64,000 bases of DNA from Talpa occidentalis (Eukaryota > Chordata > Mammalia > Eulipotyphla > Talpidae): the NCBI RefSeq assembly GCF_014898055.3, contig NW_023604295.1, positions 62,001-126,000 of the forward strand, in the 5' to 3' direction. A model generated the notes under the pieces. That model saw nothing but the letters and a program-made list of their open reading frames with translations. It had not been told where the DNA came from and made no database searches. Shown in pieces: positions 11,481 through 23,100 of this stretch. Every line of letters begins with the position of its first letter. Within the stretch, counting starts at the first letter, position 1. The position numbers were made by a program, and so were the translations under genes.

Positions 11481-12455
11481 GGTCCTGGGCAGAATGCTGG
11501 GCCGTGGGAGACGGTGTCCTCGCTGGATGACGAGCCCGGCAGGGTGTTAGAGAAGTCAGAAGCTGAGACAGCACGAAGCACCCCTCAGAACTGCCTCCTT
11601 CCCGCCCTCCACAGAGATGAGAGAGTTAAAAAGGTACACACCCCAGCTACACCCCATTGGTTCTGCTGCTCTGCAGAGTCCTGCTACTCTTCGAGGGAAC
11701 TCTACTGGAGAATATTTACACAAATGAAGATCCCCAAAGTATTAAAGGGGGCAACAAAAAACATCAAATTATTAAAAATGTTGGAAATGTTGAGGTTATA
11801 ACTGCCCTCATTTTGTCTCTTCCGTGTTCAGACTTAACTCGTGAATTCTGCAGGTGAACTTTTGTGCTTGGATTAAAAAAGAGCAAACTGGCGAGGACTA
11901 TGGCTATGTTTTCCTATTTATTTTAAATCTCAGTTGATACTTTGTCCTAGTACATTTAAAACAAGCAAATTTATTCCTGCTAGGGCTCCACTCAACCCCC
12001 ACTTTCATCCAACTTTTGATGCGTAACCCACTTTCTCTGTGAAATCGGCAGTAGCAATGCCTGCTTTACACGCGCCGCGCAGTCTGGCCCGGGCCGGCAC
12101 ACGGCCGCAGGGCATCACCTTCGCCGCTGTCGCCACCTCCGCTCACCCAGCTTTGCTCTGGATCCACCCAGAGACCCTTGTGGGGCACAGATGCCCACTC
12201 ATTAAAAAGCACCCCGTTCCTGACCACACTCACTAGTTTCCCCCACCCCTTTACACTACCAGGGAGGCCTCTTAACACTCCCGAAATCACCATCCCTCGC
12301 TCCAGTGCCTGTCACAACACAAGGTCCTGCCTGGCAGCCTGGCGACCTTGGGGGAAGACGCTTCACGCTCTATTTGTTATCTGTAAATGGGGGTTCACAT
12401 CCATGAGTGAGTGGGGTCAGCCCAGCAAAGGGCTTAAGAGAACTCATTAGAGTTT
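11481..12455. other. Gene-free stretch, no feature recognised
   Basis: Transition from L1 relic to unique sequence. A 65- to 90-codon set of overlapping frames is present without motifs or splice context. Confidence 0.5.
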
Positions 12456-12458
12456 ATG

Positions 12459-12555
12459 GGCGGGTGGACAGACGGGTGGATGGGTGGGTAGATGGGCAGG
12501 CGGGTGGACGGATGATGGGTGGACGGTGGACTGCTGGGTGGGTGGGCAGGTGGGA
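12459..12555. repeat. GGTGGAC/GGGTGGAT minisatellite
   Basis: Degenerate tandem array of GGGTGGACAGAC / GGGTGGATGGGT-like units of about 8 to 12 bases. Confidence 0.85.
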
Positions 12556-12781
12556 AAATAAATGCTGGACGGCTGGGTGTGTCTCTTGCCTTGCAGACCC
12601 CAGAGCCTTCCACATCCTTGTGACGTAGGCAGGGGAGTGACGTCCCTTGCAAACCAGCCCCTGAGCCAAGTCTCCTGGGGCTGGGTGGTGTTGGTTTCCC
12701 CAGTGTACCTGGCCCTGGGATGGAGGCAGCTGGCAGTTGCTCCAGAGGTAAAACTTTTTTTTTTAAAGATTTATTTATTTA

Positions 12782-13048
12782 TGGGGTCTCCCTGGTGATG
12801 CAGGCGGTTGAGCACCGCACTATGAAGCTGTCCACAGCCTCTGCAGCGCGGGTTTGATTCCCAGCGGCCGGGAAGCTACCCACAGGGCGCAGCAGACCTC
12901 TCCTGTCTCCCCGCTGCTCCCCTCAGCAGTGTATTTTGGTCAGTCTGCCTGTTCTGTTCCCCGCTCTGTCTCTGGTGAGTCCTCTTACCTGCCCCCCACA
13001 CACACCTCTGGCCTGTACCCCAGTTCTTGTATAAAAATAAATATTAAA
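12782..13048 (+). repeat. tRNA-derived SINE, full length
   Basis: Reads GGGGTCTCCCTGGTGATGCAGG through AAAAATAAATATT. It follows a short AAAGATTTATTTATTTAT fragment, so it appears inserted at the tail of an older minus-strand SINE whose remainder follows at 13050. Confidence 0.9.
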
Positions 13049-13049
13049 A

Positions 13050-13309
13050 AAAGAGATTTATTTATTTATGCATACAAGAGCTGGGGTACAGGCCAGAGGT
13101 GTGGGGGTGGTGAGTGGATACCCGAGACAGAGTGGGGAGCAGAACAGGCAGACTGACTGAAACACACTGCTGAGGGGAGCAGCGGGGAGTCAGGAGAGGT
13201 CTGCGGCGCCCTGTGGGTAGCTCCCTGGCCGGGGATCAAACTCCTGCTGCAGTGGCTGGTGACAGCTTCACAGGTTGCCTCTTAAGCCCTCACGCCACCA
13301 GGGAAGCCC
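13050..13309 (-). repeat. tRNA-derived SINE, full length
   Basis: Minus-strand copy adjoining the previous one; ends CACGCCACCAGGGAAGCCC. The two form a nested, inverted pair. Confidence 0.9.
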
Positions 13310-13856
13310 CAGAGGTGGAACTTGACCCAAGGCTCTGCGTCCACCTCCAGATCCGGCTGGCCAAGGTCCAGGAAGCGTAGCTGAAGAAAAGCCACACCCC
13401 ACGCCACCGGGGGCGGACCCCCACGCCACACCCATGTCCAGGGTCACTGTGGCCCCCACCCTGGCCTCTGCGGGTGAAGCCAGACCTCCCACCGACACAC
13501 ACGCCCAGTCTGCAGGCCCCCGCCGCAGGCGCGCCCTGGCCACCCCGTGGCCTTCGGGCCTCCCCGTGGCTTCAGGAACCTCGGGAGCAACCTGGTCCTG
13601 ACGGCTGAGGCGGCCAAGCCCAGAGGCCATCCCGCCGGCATAGCCCTGAGGTGGGCAGAAGCCGGGGGAGGCCCTCGTGGTCCTGTGAGGCGCCCATGGC
13701 GATGACAGGGCCGGCGGGGCGCAGTAAGCCGAAAGCCCAGACGGCAGCTCCGGTGGCCTCGTCTGGGCGAGCTCAGGCCAGCAAAGGCGGCTGGGAGGAC
13801 CCCGCGGGCGGGCGATGTCGCAGGACAGGACACACCGACGCCGGCTCTCACCAAGT
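13310..13856. other. Intergenic sequence downstream of PRMT2
   Basis: GC-rich unique sequence with overlapping open frames on both strands (up to about 154 codons) that have no recognisable domain. It lies beyond the likely PRMT2 poly(A) site, so it may contain downstream G-rich elements but no gene is supported. Confidence 0.5.
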
Positions 13857-14142
13857 GTTTATTGAGCACGTGCCCGCCCACACGAGCCGCCTGGCGATGC
13901 CGAGGCACATGCAGCCCCGGGCAGCCCGCCCGCCAGAGGACTCAGGCAGGGGCAAGACACGGCAACACTGTCACGGCACCACTGTCACGGCCACAGGGCA
14001 CGAGGCAAACTGCGAGTCCGGAGGCAGAAATGGGTGGGGGGCACTGGGCCAGCAGCAGCTCCTCTCCGGGGCCTTTGGACGCCCAGAGCGCAGCCCCACC
14101 ACTTGCGGAGGCGGCACCCCACTTCCAGCAGCCCACGGATGG
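13840..14142 (-). other. PRMT2: PRMT2 3-prime UTR (inferred)
   Basis: Extends from the TGA at 14145-14143 to about 20 bases beyond the AATAAA. The end is inferred from the poly(A) signal only; longer isoforms cannot be excluded. Confidence 0.65.
13858..13863 (-). terminator. PRMT2: PRMT2 poly(A) signal AATAAA
   Basis: The minus strand reads CTCAATAAACACTTGG about 280 bases after the stop codon. It is the first canonical AATAAA downstream of the stop and gives a 3-prime UTR of roughly 0.3 kb, with cleavage expected near 13835-13845. Confidence 0.75.
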
Positions 14143-14175
14143 TCATCTCCAGATAGGAAAGACCTTCTCTCCAGC
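14143..14175 (-). CDS. PRMT2: PRMT2 coding exon 10 (C-terminus)
   Basis: Ten residues [10 protein letters not shown] and TGA. Too short for an ORF scan, but the C-terminus is the family's EKVFPIWR. Acceptor TTCCGCAG. Confidence 0.95.
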   Translation of the reverse strand, partial: AGEKVFPIWR

Positions 14176-17100
14176 CTGCGGAAGACAGAAGAAAACAGCC
14201 ATCACTTGGTGGGATGGACTCTGGCCTCCCGATTCCCGGGGCGCCTTAGTGCCGGGAAAGGGGTGGCGTCAGGCCGAGACTTTCTAGAGGACAAACCCAC
14301 GCTCTCCACGTGCGACGGCGCACAGCAGAGCTGAGGTGGGTGCAGCATGAGACCATTCCAGCCAGTGCCGCCGCCCAGCCTTCTTCACCCTGTGCCCATG
14401 GGGTACGGCCCAGAGCCCACCCACCCTCTGCCCCACCACCTGCTGCATCGCCAAGACACTGGCCTCTGGGCACCCTCCTGCCCCACAGGAGTGCCCACCC
14501 GTCGCGGCCGCTGGGGAGGAAGACCGGCCGGGCCTAGGGGTACGTGGCCACGTGGGCCGGGGCTACAGCCTGCCTGCAGCCGACCGGCATCTTACTCTCT
14601 GGGACGCGGGGTCCTGCCCGGAGGTGACAGACCAACTCAGGGCCACGGACATGTGCCTCCTCCACACCGGGTTCCTCCGCAGCACGACGGCCCCCGTGAG
14701 CACGTCCCCCGCGAGGACGGGGACCGGCTCGTCCATCATGAACAGCACCTGCTTCCAGTGGGTGGTGCTGCAAGACAGGCGGGGTCAGGGCCCTCCCGGG
14801 ACGCCAGCCCCGTGCCCTGGCCCTCTGGGACTGGGGACGAGCTGCCAGGACACGCTGGCTCCAGACACCAGCCAGAGTGCGGCCCGGCCCTGTCCAGGTG
14901 GCCCAGCCCCACACCCCACACAGGGGTCCCTGTGCCCCACGCAGCTGCGAAGCCGCTCATGCCACCAGCGAGTCGTGGACACCGCACTTCTGCAGAATGG
15001 GCCTGAACTCGGGTCACTGGAGAGCTCGCCCCCTCTCCCCCAGCGGCCCTGCCGGTGAGCGCCTGTGGGGCTGCGGTCACGTCCAGCGGCCACGCTGGCT
15101 GCCCCCCTCGCCGCCGCGTCCTCCCTGGCCCTGGGCTTCCACAGCCTGCCCCAAGCAGAACCCATGCCCTGCACCCCAACCCTGCCGGTGCATGGACGTG
15201 CCCCGCACACACACCCCAGCCTTGCTGGCGACAGCACACACAACGCCCAGGGCTGAGCAGGAGGAGGCAGCCCCGCAGGACACTCTGGGCAGCAGCTCTC
15301 TGCTCACAGAAGGACAATGAGGTCTTCCAGACCCCGATGCCAGGGCCAGCATCCCGCCCCAGCATCGCAGCCACCCCTGGGGCTCGCTCAGCGCTGCCTG
15401 ACCACACGCGAGGCTCCCAAGTCAAGGACGCGTGGTGCTGTCGGGGCCCACAGGGGCCTCCAGCACACAGGCAGGGGAGCTCCGTGAAGCGTCCCACAAA
15501 CCCTCCTTGACATGTGCTCACCCACTCCCAAGGTCTGAGGGAAACTCTAGAGTCCTGTCAACTGTTTTAGTGTCAACAAATACAAAAACTTGCATCACGA
15601 ATTCAAATGCTGCAGTCAGAAAGGTTTTGGGCAATACGGGCCTCATTTTCTTAATTTTGCCTCCAAACTTGTGCAGAAAAAACTCTACATAAACAGAAAG
15701 TTCCAGGCTGGGTCTTAGGATGCCAAAACCAACTACAGCCTCAGCAGTTCCGTTCACACAGGTTTCTGTGACTCCCAGCCCGAGGGTGTCCACACACCCC
15801 AGCGCAGGCCTGGGCTGAGGCCTCAACCCCACTGGACCCTAAACCCGAGCTCTGTGGGAGGGTGCACGCCGGGTGGACAGGCCGCCGCCCGAGGGCCTGC
15901 TCCACAACTCACGGGTGGAAGGGTCCCGTGCTCAGCACCAGCTGCGGCTCGTCCTCCTCCAGGTTCTGAAACCGGACACTGAACCAGGCTGTGAATCCGT
16001 GCAGCGTGCCGGCCTTCTTCATCTCAAAGCACAGCTCGCCCTTCATCGTCTGTGTTCAAGCAAACCAGTAAGAGTGGTGTCCGCGCACCAGGCAGAGCCG
16101 CACCTCCTCCAGGCCGCAGCCCTGCCCTCCACGGGCCAGCGGAGGTGACGGACCCGTCACAGATGCACGACTACCTCTGGGAAAGCAAGCGCTGAGGCTT
16201 GTATCATGGACTCAAATGCTGCTGAGTCAGGAAAGGTTTCAGGCAATTTGGGCCTCGTTTTCCTAATTTTTGTGCAAACTTGTGCAGAAAACTCCCTGCA
16301 TAAACAGAAAGCTCCAGGCTGGGACTGGAGCCAAACTAACGAGATGCCAAAACCAGCACCTCTACAGTTCTGTCCCCAGGTCGCCTGGACCTCCCGCGCC
16401 CCCTGGTGGTGACAGAGGGCAAGGCAGGCTCTCGAGGGCTGTCCCCGCGGACCCACCCACAGAGCAGAGCAAACATTTCATTCCCGTTCCATGACGACAT
16501 GAGGCATCATTTATTTGAACCCCATGCTAAGAATATTAAACATAAATCTAAAAATAAGGGGCCGCATTAAAGAAAACAACAGAAGCATCAACAACAGCCA
16601 GGCGAGGACGGGCACGGTGGCCATGAGGAGCATCTGCCCGCGGGGCCGGGCCCTGTGAGGACGCCCCCTCACCTCCAGGTCGGCAATCTGCACGGTCCTC
16701 ATGTCCAGCTGCAAGATGGTGCTGGGCTCAGAGAGGCAGTCCTCGGGCTTCAGGATGTGGTTGTACTTGGGCTTCGAGAAAAACTCCTTGATGGCGAGGG
16801 ACCTGGGGGTGCCACAGCAACGGCTCAGGGCCTGACGGACAAGCGCCGCCTTTTTGCACGCGCAGGGCCGCCAGTCACTCCGGCTGGCCGCAGCGTGGGG
16901 GACTCACTTGAGGGCGCTGAGGTTGAACTCGTAGGCGTTGTCCCAGAAGAGGACCTTGCTGCGGTAGTCCCGGTCGGCGCTGCAGGGCACCAGGTGCAGC
17001 GCGGCCGTGGTCGGCCAGATGACCCCGTCCTCCTTGAGCCACGCGTCCCGGGCGTACAGGATGGACTCGATCATGAACTCAAACTGCTCAGGAGGGAGAC

Positions 17101-20100
17101 ACGGTGAGTGGTGCCGGTGCTGCCCATTCCCGCGGCACGCACACGGCTAGGCCTACAGGGCCCACTCGGTGCCCCCTACACCAACACCCCTGGTGCTGCT
17201 ACGGCCCGAACACGGACCGCCACTCCCGGGCGCGAGCCCCGTCATCACTCAGGCCTGTCCCCTTGTCCAGAGCCCAAGGGTCGCAGGTCCAACTGTCAAC
17301 AATTCGCTCAGGGCCCTCTGGACCCGCACCCCCTGGCTGAAAACACGACACAGCAAAGCACCCGTCTGGAAGAGCCTCCCGGGGCCACGACCCCCAGCCC
17401 CCCAGGCCAGCGGGGGAGGAGCACCCACACCTTGCTGGTTCATGAACACCCTTAGGCAGAACGTGCTCTGGCGTGACACGTGCTCAGTGTGGAGAAGCTG
17501 AGAAAACTAGAGGAGCACAAAGGGGGGCAAGCCCAGCACCATGGGAGACGCAGCTATCACCTGGCGGTTTATCTCCAGAGATTTTCCTCACACACAAACA
17601 CAAACACAAATAATTGTACATGTGTAATTTAAATGTTTTTCTTCCCATTACCATACAGCAATTCGGCTACAACCTGTGGATTTTAACAGGTGCACAGATC
17701 TTTATAACGACAACCAGGACCCGAATGCCCCTCCCACCGGGCCCTGGCCTCCCCCGAAGGCTCGCCACATAAACGGGACCGCAGAGCTGTCACCAGAGGT
17801 GGCCTTCCCGCGGGGCGCCCACACGGCGTCAGGCCTGTTCCCAGAGCGCGCCTGTCCTGTCCGGCTGTCTCCTGTCATAGGTCAGTGTATGGGCTGCGCT
17901 GCCCACTGGCCACCCCACACAGCCTCTGAGCGGGCAGCGAGCAGCCCCCTGCACTGCACGGGGGTGCCAACATCTCTCCACGTGCTCACCTGTCACCCTA
18001 AGGTCCCCTCCGACAAAATCTCTACTCAGTCTTTTGCCCACTTCCCCAAGACGCGGGGGTTCTCCCTGCTGCGCCCTGGCAGCCTCTGCAGACTCATGCG
18101 CCCCACCAGTGTGCCCCCAGCCCAGCAGGCCGCTCTGGCTCCCAGCACCGGCACCTGCGGAGCGGCGTTCTCCGTTCTGAAGAAGTCAGTTCACCCCGCG
18201 CACTTCCACAGGCCGTGGCAGTGCTCTCGGTCACACCTGTCCTCCTGGCCAGCTGGGAGGTGTTCTCCTAGGCTTCTCCTGAAGTTTTATATCTACGCAG
18301 TTCCATCTACGGTCTGTGTGTGGTAAATGGCTAAAAGCTGAGCTTCTTCCTTGGCATATGGATGGCCAGCTGCTCCAACACCATTTATCGAAAACTGTTT
18401 TTTTTCTATTAAGTTGATTTCACTCCTCTGCTAAAAACCAAAGGAGGGCCTCCCTGGTGGCGCAAGGAGTTAAGTTGCAACACTATCAAGCTATCTGCAG
18501 CCTCTGCGGCACGAGTTCTATCCCCTGCCAGAGAGCTACCCACAGGGCGCAGCAGACCTCTATCTCCCCACTGCTCCTCTCAGCAGTGTGTTTCAGTGGA
18601 TCCATCTGTTCTGCTCCCCACTCTGTCTCTGGGGAGTCCTCGCATCCCCCACACTCTGGCCAGTACCCCAGTTCTTGCATGCATGCATAAATAAATGTTT
18701 TTAAAAGGTATCAATAGATCATATTTATAGTTATCTGTTGCTCTTGCCATCTGTGTCTCTCTCTTCACCAACACCACGCTTTCCTAACTACTACAGCTTC
18801 ATGCTGTTATGAAGTCAGCCAGGGTGATTCTTCAAATGTCCTTCTTTTTTTTTTTAAAGAAACATGTATTTTTATTATTTATTTGTTTGTTGGTTTGTTT
18901 ATACAAGCACTGGGTAGAGTCAGAAGCGTGGGAGGGTGAGAGAATTCACCAGAGCCAGAGCGGGGAGCAGAGCAGGCAGAAGGACCGAAGGACACTGCTG
19001 AGGGGAGCAGCGGGCGGCAGGAGAGGTCTGCGCGCCATGTGGGACCCTCCTCCGGTGGCCGGGGAGCAGCCGGGGATCAAACTGGCGCCGCAGAGGCCGC
19101 GGGCAGCTTCGCAACCCAGCGCTCAACCGCTGTGCCACCAGGGAGGCCCCAAATGTCCTTCTTTTAAAAATGGAATCCGCTATTCTGGCTTCTTTACATT
19201 AAATTAGATAAAATTTAAATTCTACATAAATTTTACAGTAAGCTTGTCTATAAAGAAATTTCACATGGATTTTGCTGGAATTATATTGGATCTACAGATG
19301 AACTGAGAAGGGGTGCCTTTACTAGGAACATTTATTTAGTTCTTCTGTGATTCTCTCATCAACACTGCAGTGTTTCCAGCAAACACACCACACGTGTTCT
19401 GTCGGGGTTCCAAGCACCTCACGTTCAGGAGCCCTGGTCAACCACACTGTGCACCACTGGTGTGTAAATTGGGACTGAGTTTTGTGCAGACTTTGTACTC
19501 CTATCTGCCTGGACTTTCCTTAGTTCCAGGAAATGGAGCTCTCTTGGGATTTCCAGACCCAGTGCCAGGTGAGGAGACAGGACTGTGACCATGAGCTTCC
19601 CGTGGCTCAGGATGGGACTCTCCGAGTGCCCACAACTCCAGAAGGCCCATCATGGGCCACACTTGCCTTTTATCCCCAAGAGCTCCACCAGAGGAGCCTC
19701 CTTGGTGGCGTAAGGGGTTAAGCACAGTACTGTGAGGCAATCCACAGCCTCTATAGCACGAGTTCAATCCCCAGCCGGCCAGGGAGCTACCCATGGGGTG
19801 CAGCAGACCTCTCCTGTCTCCCGCTGCTCCCCTCAGCAATGGATATCAGTCAATCCACCTATTCTGCTCCCCACTCTGTCTCTGGGGAGTCCTCTCACCC
19901 CCGCACCTCTGGCCTGCACCCCAGCTCTTATATGCATAAATACATAAATCTTAAAAAGAATTAAAAAAGGGCCTCCCCGGGGGCGCAGCGGTTGAGCGCT
20001 GGGTTGCGAAGCTGCCTGCGGCCTCTGCGGCGCCGTTTCGATCCCCGGCTGCTCCCCGGCCACCGGAGGAGGGTCCCGCATGGCGCGCAGACCTCTCCTG

Positions 20101-23100
20101 CCGCCCGCTGCTCCCCTCAGCAGTGGACTTCGGTCCTTCTGCCTGCTCTGCTCCCCGCTCTGGCTCTGGTGAATTCTCTCACCCTCCCGCGCTTCTGACT
20201 GTACCCAGTGCTTGTATAAATAAATAAATAAATCTTAAAAAAAAAAAAAGAGCGCCACCAAAATCCCAAAGTGAAAACTGGATGAAAATCCCTTGTGCTA
20301 TTGATACTGGGAGCCGCCTCAGTGGTGGGGAAGTGGGGGAGGGGCAGCAGCAGTGCTGGTCTCTCACCTGCTGCTCCACCCGGCTGTGGCTCCTCAGAGC
20401 CCAGCAACCTCCTTTTAGGCTTGCTCCTGGAATTGTAGAACAGACCAATTAGGTGCAAACTATGAGCTGATTGGTGCTAAGTGGTCCAACCAGCCACAGG
20501 ACTGAAACAAACGGTCTAATCAGCCTTGTGGGTGGAGCACCCTGAGAGAGGATACAAGCCAGGGTCAGAGGCAGCGGAGAGAACATCGTTCCAGCCTCCA
20601 AATGAAGAAGGCCCAGAGCTGACCTTGAAAGAAGCAAAGCAGCAGCAGCTACCACCACCAGCCTCCAGAGAGAGGGAAAAGAAGCTGAAGACCTTGTCAG
20701 AGATGGGACCTTGGTCCTGTCTCTCCACCCCCTGAAGGGGATTGTCTCTCCTTGGTCCTGTCTCTCCATCCAGGCCCTGGGCCTGGCGTCTCAAAGAGCC
20801 GTTTGCTCCTGGTGGCGCCCACTTTCCCGCAAGGAGCCGTGAACACTGGGTGTCTGTGACACTGCCTGTGGGGGACCACTGGTGACCATCCCCACTGGCC
20901 AGTGCTATCCAGCACTACTGGTGATGACCATTAGTGCCGCTATCTGGGTGCGGTGGCCACATGAGCTCTTTGTCTCCCATTTGTCAGATAAACCCATGGT
21001 AGCTATTCCGGAGCCACGGCCTCGTGCAGCCACACGGGTGACCCACAGACACCGCCCTGTGCTCTCTCAGGACCTGCCTCGGAGGGCGCGAGCCCACAGG
21101 CCCTGCTGGACGGCTACAGCCCTTGGCTTTGGTTTTTGGCTGAGCCCATCTGGGGAGGGAAGTTCTGAAATCCAGAGCACGCGCTCACCCGGGCGCACCT
21201 CCAGGGCCAGGGCAAAGCGGAGATGCCTGTGAGGGCTTGGTCTCTCTGAGACCTGCTCACAGGACCATGGAGCCCCCCCCCAAGCCATCTTCCCCCACCC
21301 CACCCATAGTCTGGCTACACGTCTGTCACCAAGACATCACAGACACACCTAAAGACAAAACACAGAACGTGAAGAGACAGAAGTAGCAGCACCGACCCCG
21401 GGGGGGGTCTCAATCACCACATGGGGCACCACAGCAGGAGCAGAGTGTGCCAAGGGCCCTGACGGACACGCGGCCAGCAGGTGGGCGCGGAGGGCAGGGC
21501 AGTGGCGCTGGAAGCCCAGAGGGCAAACTGTGACAGGCAAGGAAGCGTGTGAGAGGTTTGGACGTGAAGGACACCACCGAGGAAGATGTGGGCTGGAGGA
21601 CACGCTGGAAGAGAAGAAGCCTCTGGAACTGAGAGTCACAGAGAACAAGAGTCTGGAAACACAGAAAAGGACCCTGGGGCCCGTGGGGCAGACACAATGG
21701 GCGAGACCGACACACAGCAGGCTTTCCAGGGGGAGAAGAAAGAAACAGCAACACTGAAGCAAGACGCCCAGGAGTTCCCCAAATTATAGGCAGACACCAC
21801 CCCTCAGACCCGGAAGAGGGGGAGTGCCAGGTAGGACAAAAGCTAAAAGAAAGCTGCCCTCAGCCGAGCGCTCTCAAACTATGGCAACTAAGAGAAAAGT
21901 CTTAAAGTCACAGGAAGAGAACCCCTCGCTGCCAGGGGGACAAGACAAGCATCACTCCCGACAGTGATGCAGCGCCCACCGAGGGCGAGACCGGCGCCAC
22001 GCCCCGCCTACCAGCAGGCAGGTCCCCATCCACTCGGACACCAGCACGTCCACCTTCTCTGGCAGCACCACGTCCTCCACCTTCTGCTGGAACACGGTGA
22101 TGACATCGGCGAAGCCATTCTGCAGGACCAGCTGTCCAGTGTGCTGGGCCATCTCACTGGCCTCCACCGCGTATACCTGCACAGGCATCGCCCCGCCGGG
22201 TCAGAACCGGTGCCAGGAGGCCGGCGTGCATGCCCCTGAGCTGCTTCCACCCTCGGCCCCACAGGCAGACCTGTGCACAGCGGCCTCGACGCCCATAGGG
22301 CCCGCCTCACTGCTCAGCAGCCACCTGCTGGCTGGGACATGCCTGCCAGGGCAGGAGGGATCCCCATATTGACACTCGGCTGGGGGTGCCCACGGGGTCG
22401 CACAAACGTGCACAGAAACACTGCTCCCCTCAGCTGGCTCCGTCTCGCCTGTGCTGCCCCACACCGCTCTGGGGGTGTCTGCACCCACAAAGCTGACGAC
22501 AGCTCCGCGGCAAGAACACGAGGACGCCCCCAGAACAGATCACAGGGCAGGCGCTGCTCACCGCTCTGGGCCGCGCGTAGTGTGCACAGAAGAGGCTGAT
22601 GATCCCTGTGCCACAGCCCACATCCAGAATCACTTTATCCTTCAGGGACTCCCTGTTCTGCAGGATGACGTTGTGATATTTGGTTGTCCGTGGTTGGTCT
22701 GCCAACATCTCCAGGTGAAGTTTCTAGAAGAAATACAAAGGGATCACACCTGTGACAAGCCAGAGTGTGAGCAGACACCCCCAGGCCCACCCCCCACACG
22801 TGAAAATGGAGAAGTTAAAAAAGCAAAAGATCAAACACACCAGCAGAAAAGTAAGATTAGCCAGTGAAACAATGCGATAGAAGTTTCTAGATCCTCCAGC
22901 CCCGTGTGGAGCTGCATGCAGCTTCTCCCTCACCCCTCCCTGCCCAAGAGCTGGATGATGGAGATGCAGATGCATAAACATCGTCCCTGGCCTGGATTCC
23001 GCCCACGCCCCAGCAGATATGCGGGCCCAGCATCTGCCCCGGGCGGTGGGCCAGCGCAGGCGGTTCTGCAGGGCCGGCGGCCGCCAGTCCTCAGGCCAAG

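Larger units (their letters stand above)
18290..19330 (-). mobile_element. LINE-1 fragment in PRMT2 intron, split by two SINEs
   Basis: Plus-strand text CTGCTCCAACACCATTTATCG is the antisense of the L1 ORF2 phrase caaatggtgctgggacaactgg; similar L1-like text follows at 18700-18840 and 19152-19330. Coding capacity is lost. Confidence 0.6.

Noticed and set aside
14347..15521. 219- to 261-codon frames on both strands near PRMT2 exon 9
   Set aside because: They run out of exon 9 into GC-rich intron; the spliced reading accounts for the conserved part.
20813..20821. TGGCGCCCA resembling a tRNA-Lys primer-binding site after the 20 kb LTR-like element
   Set aside because: It is not preceded by a CA LTR end, the match stops after nine bases, and no gag-like sequence follows.
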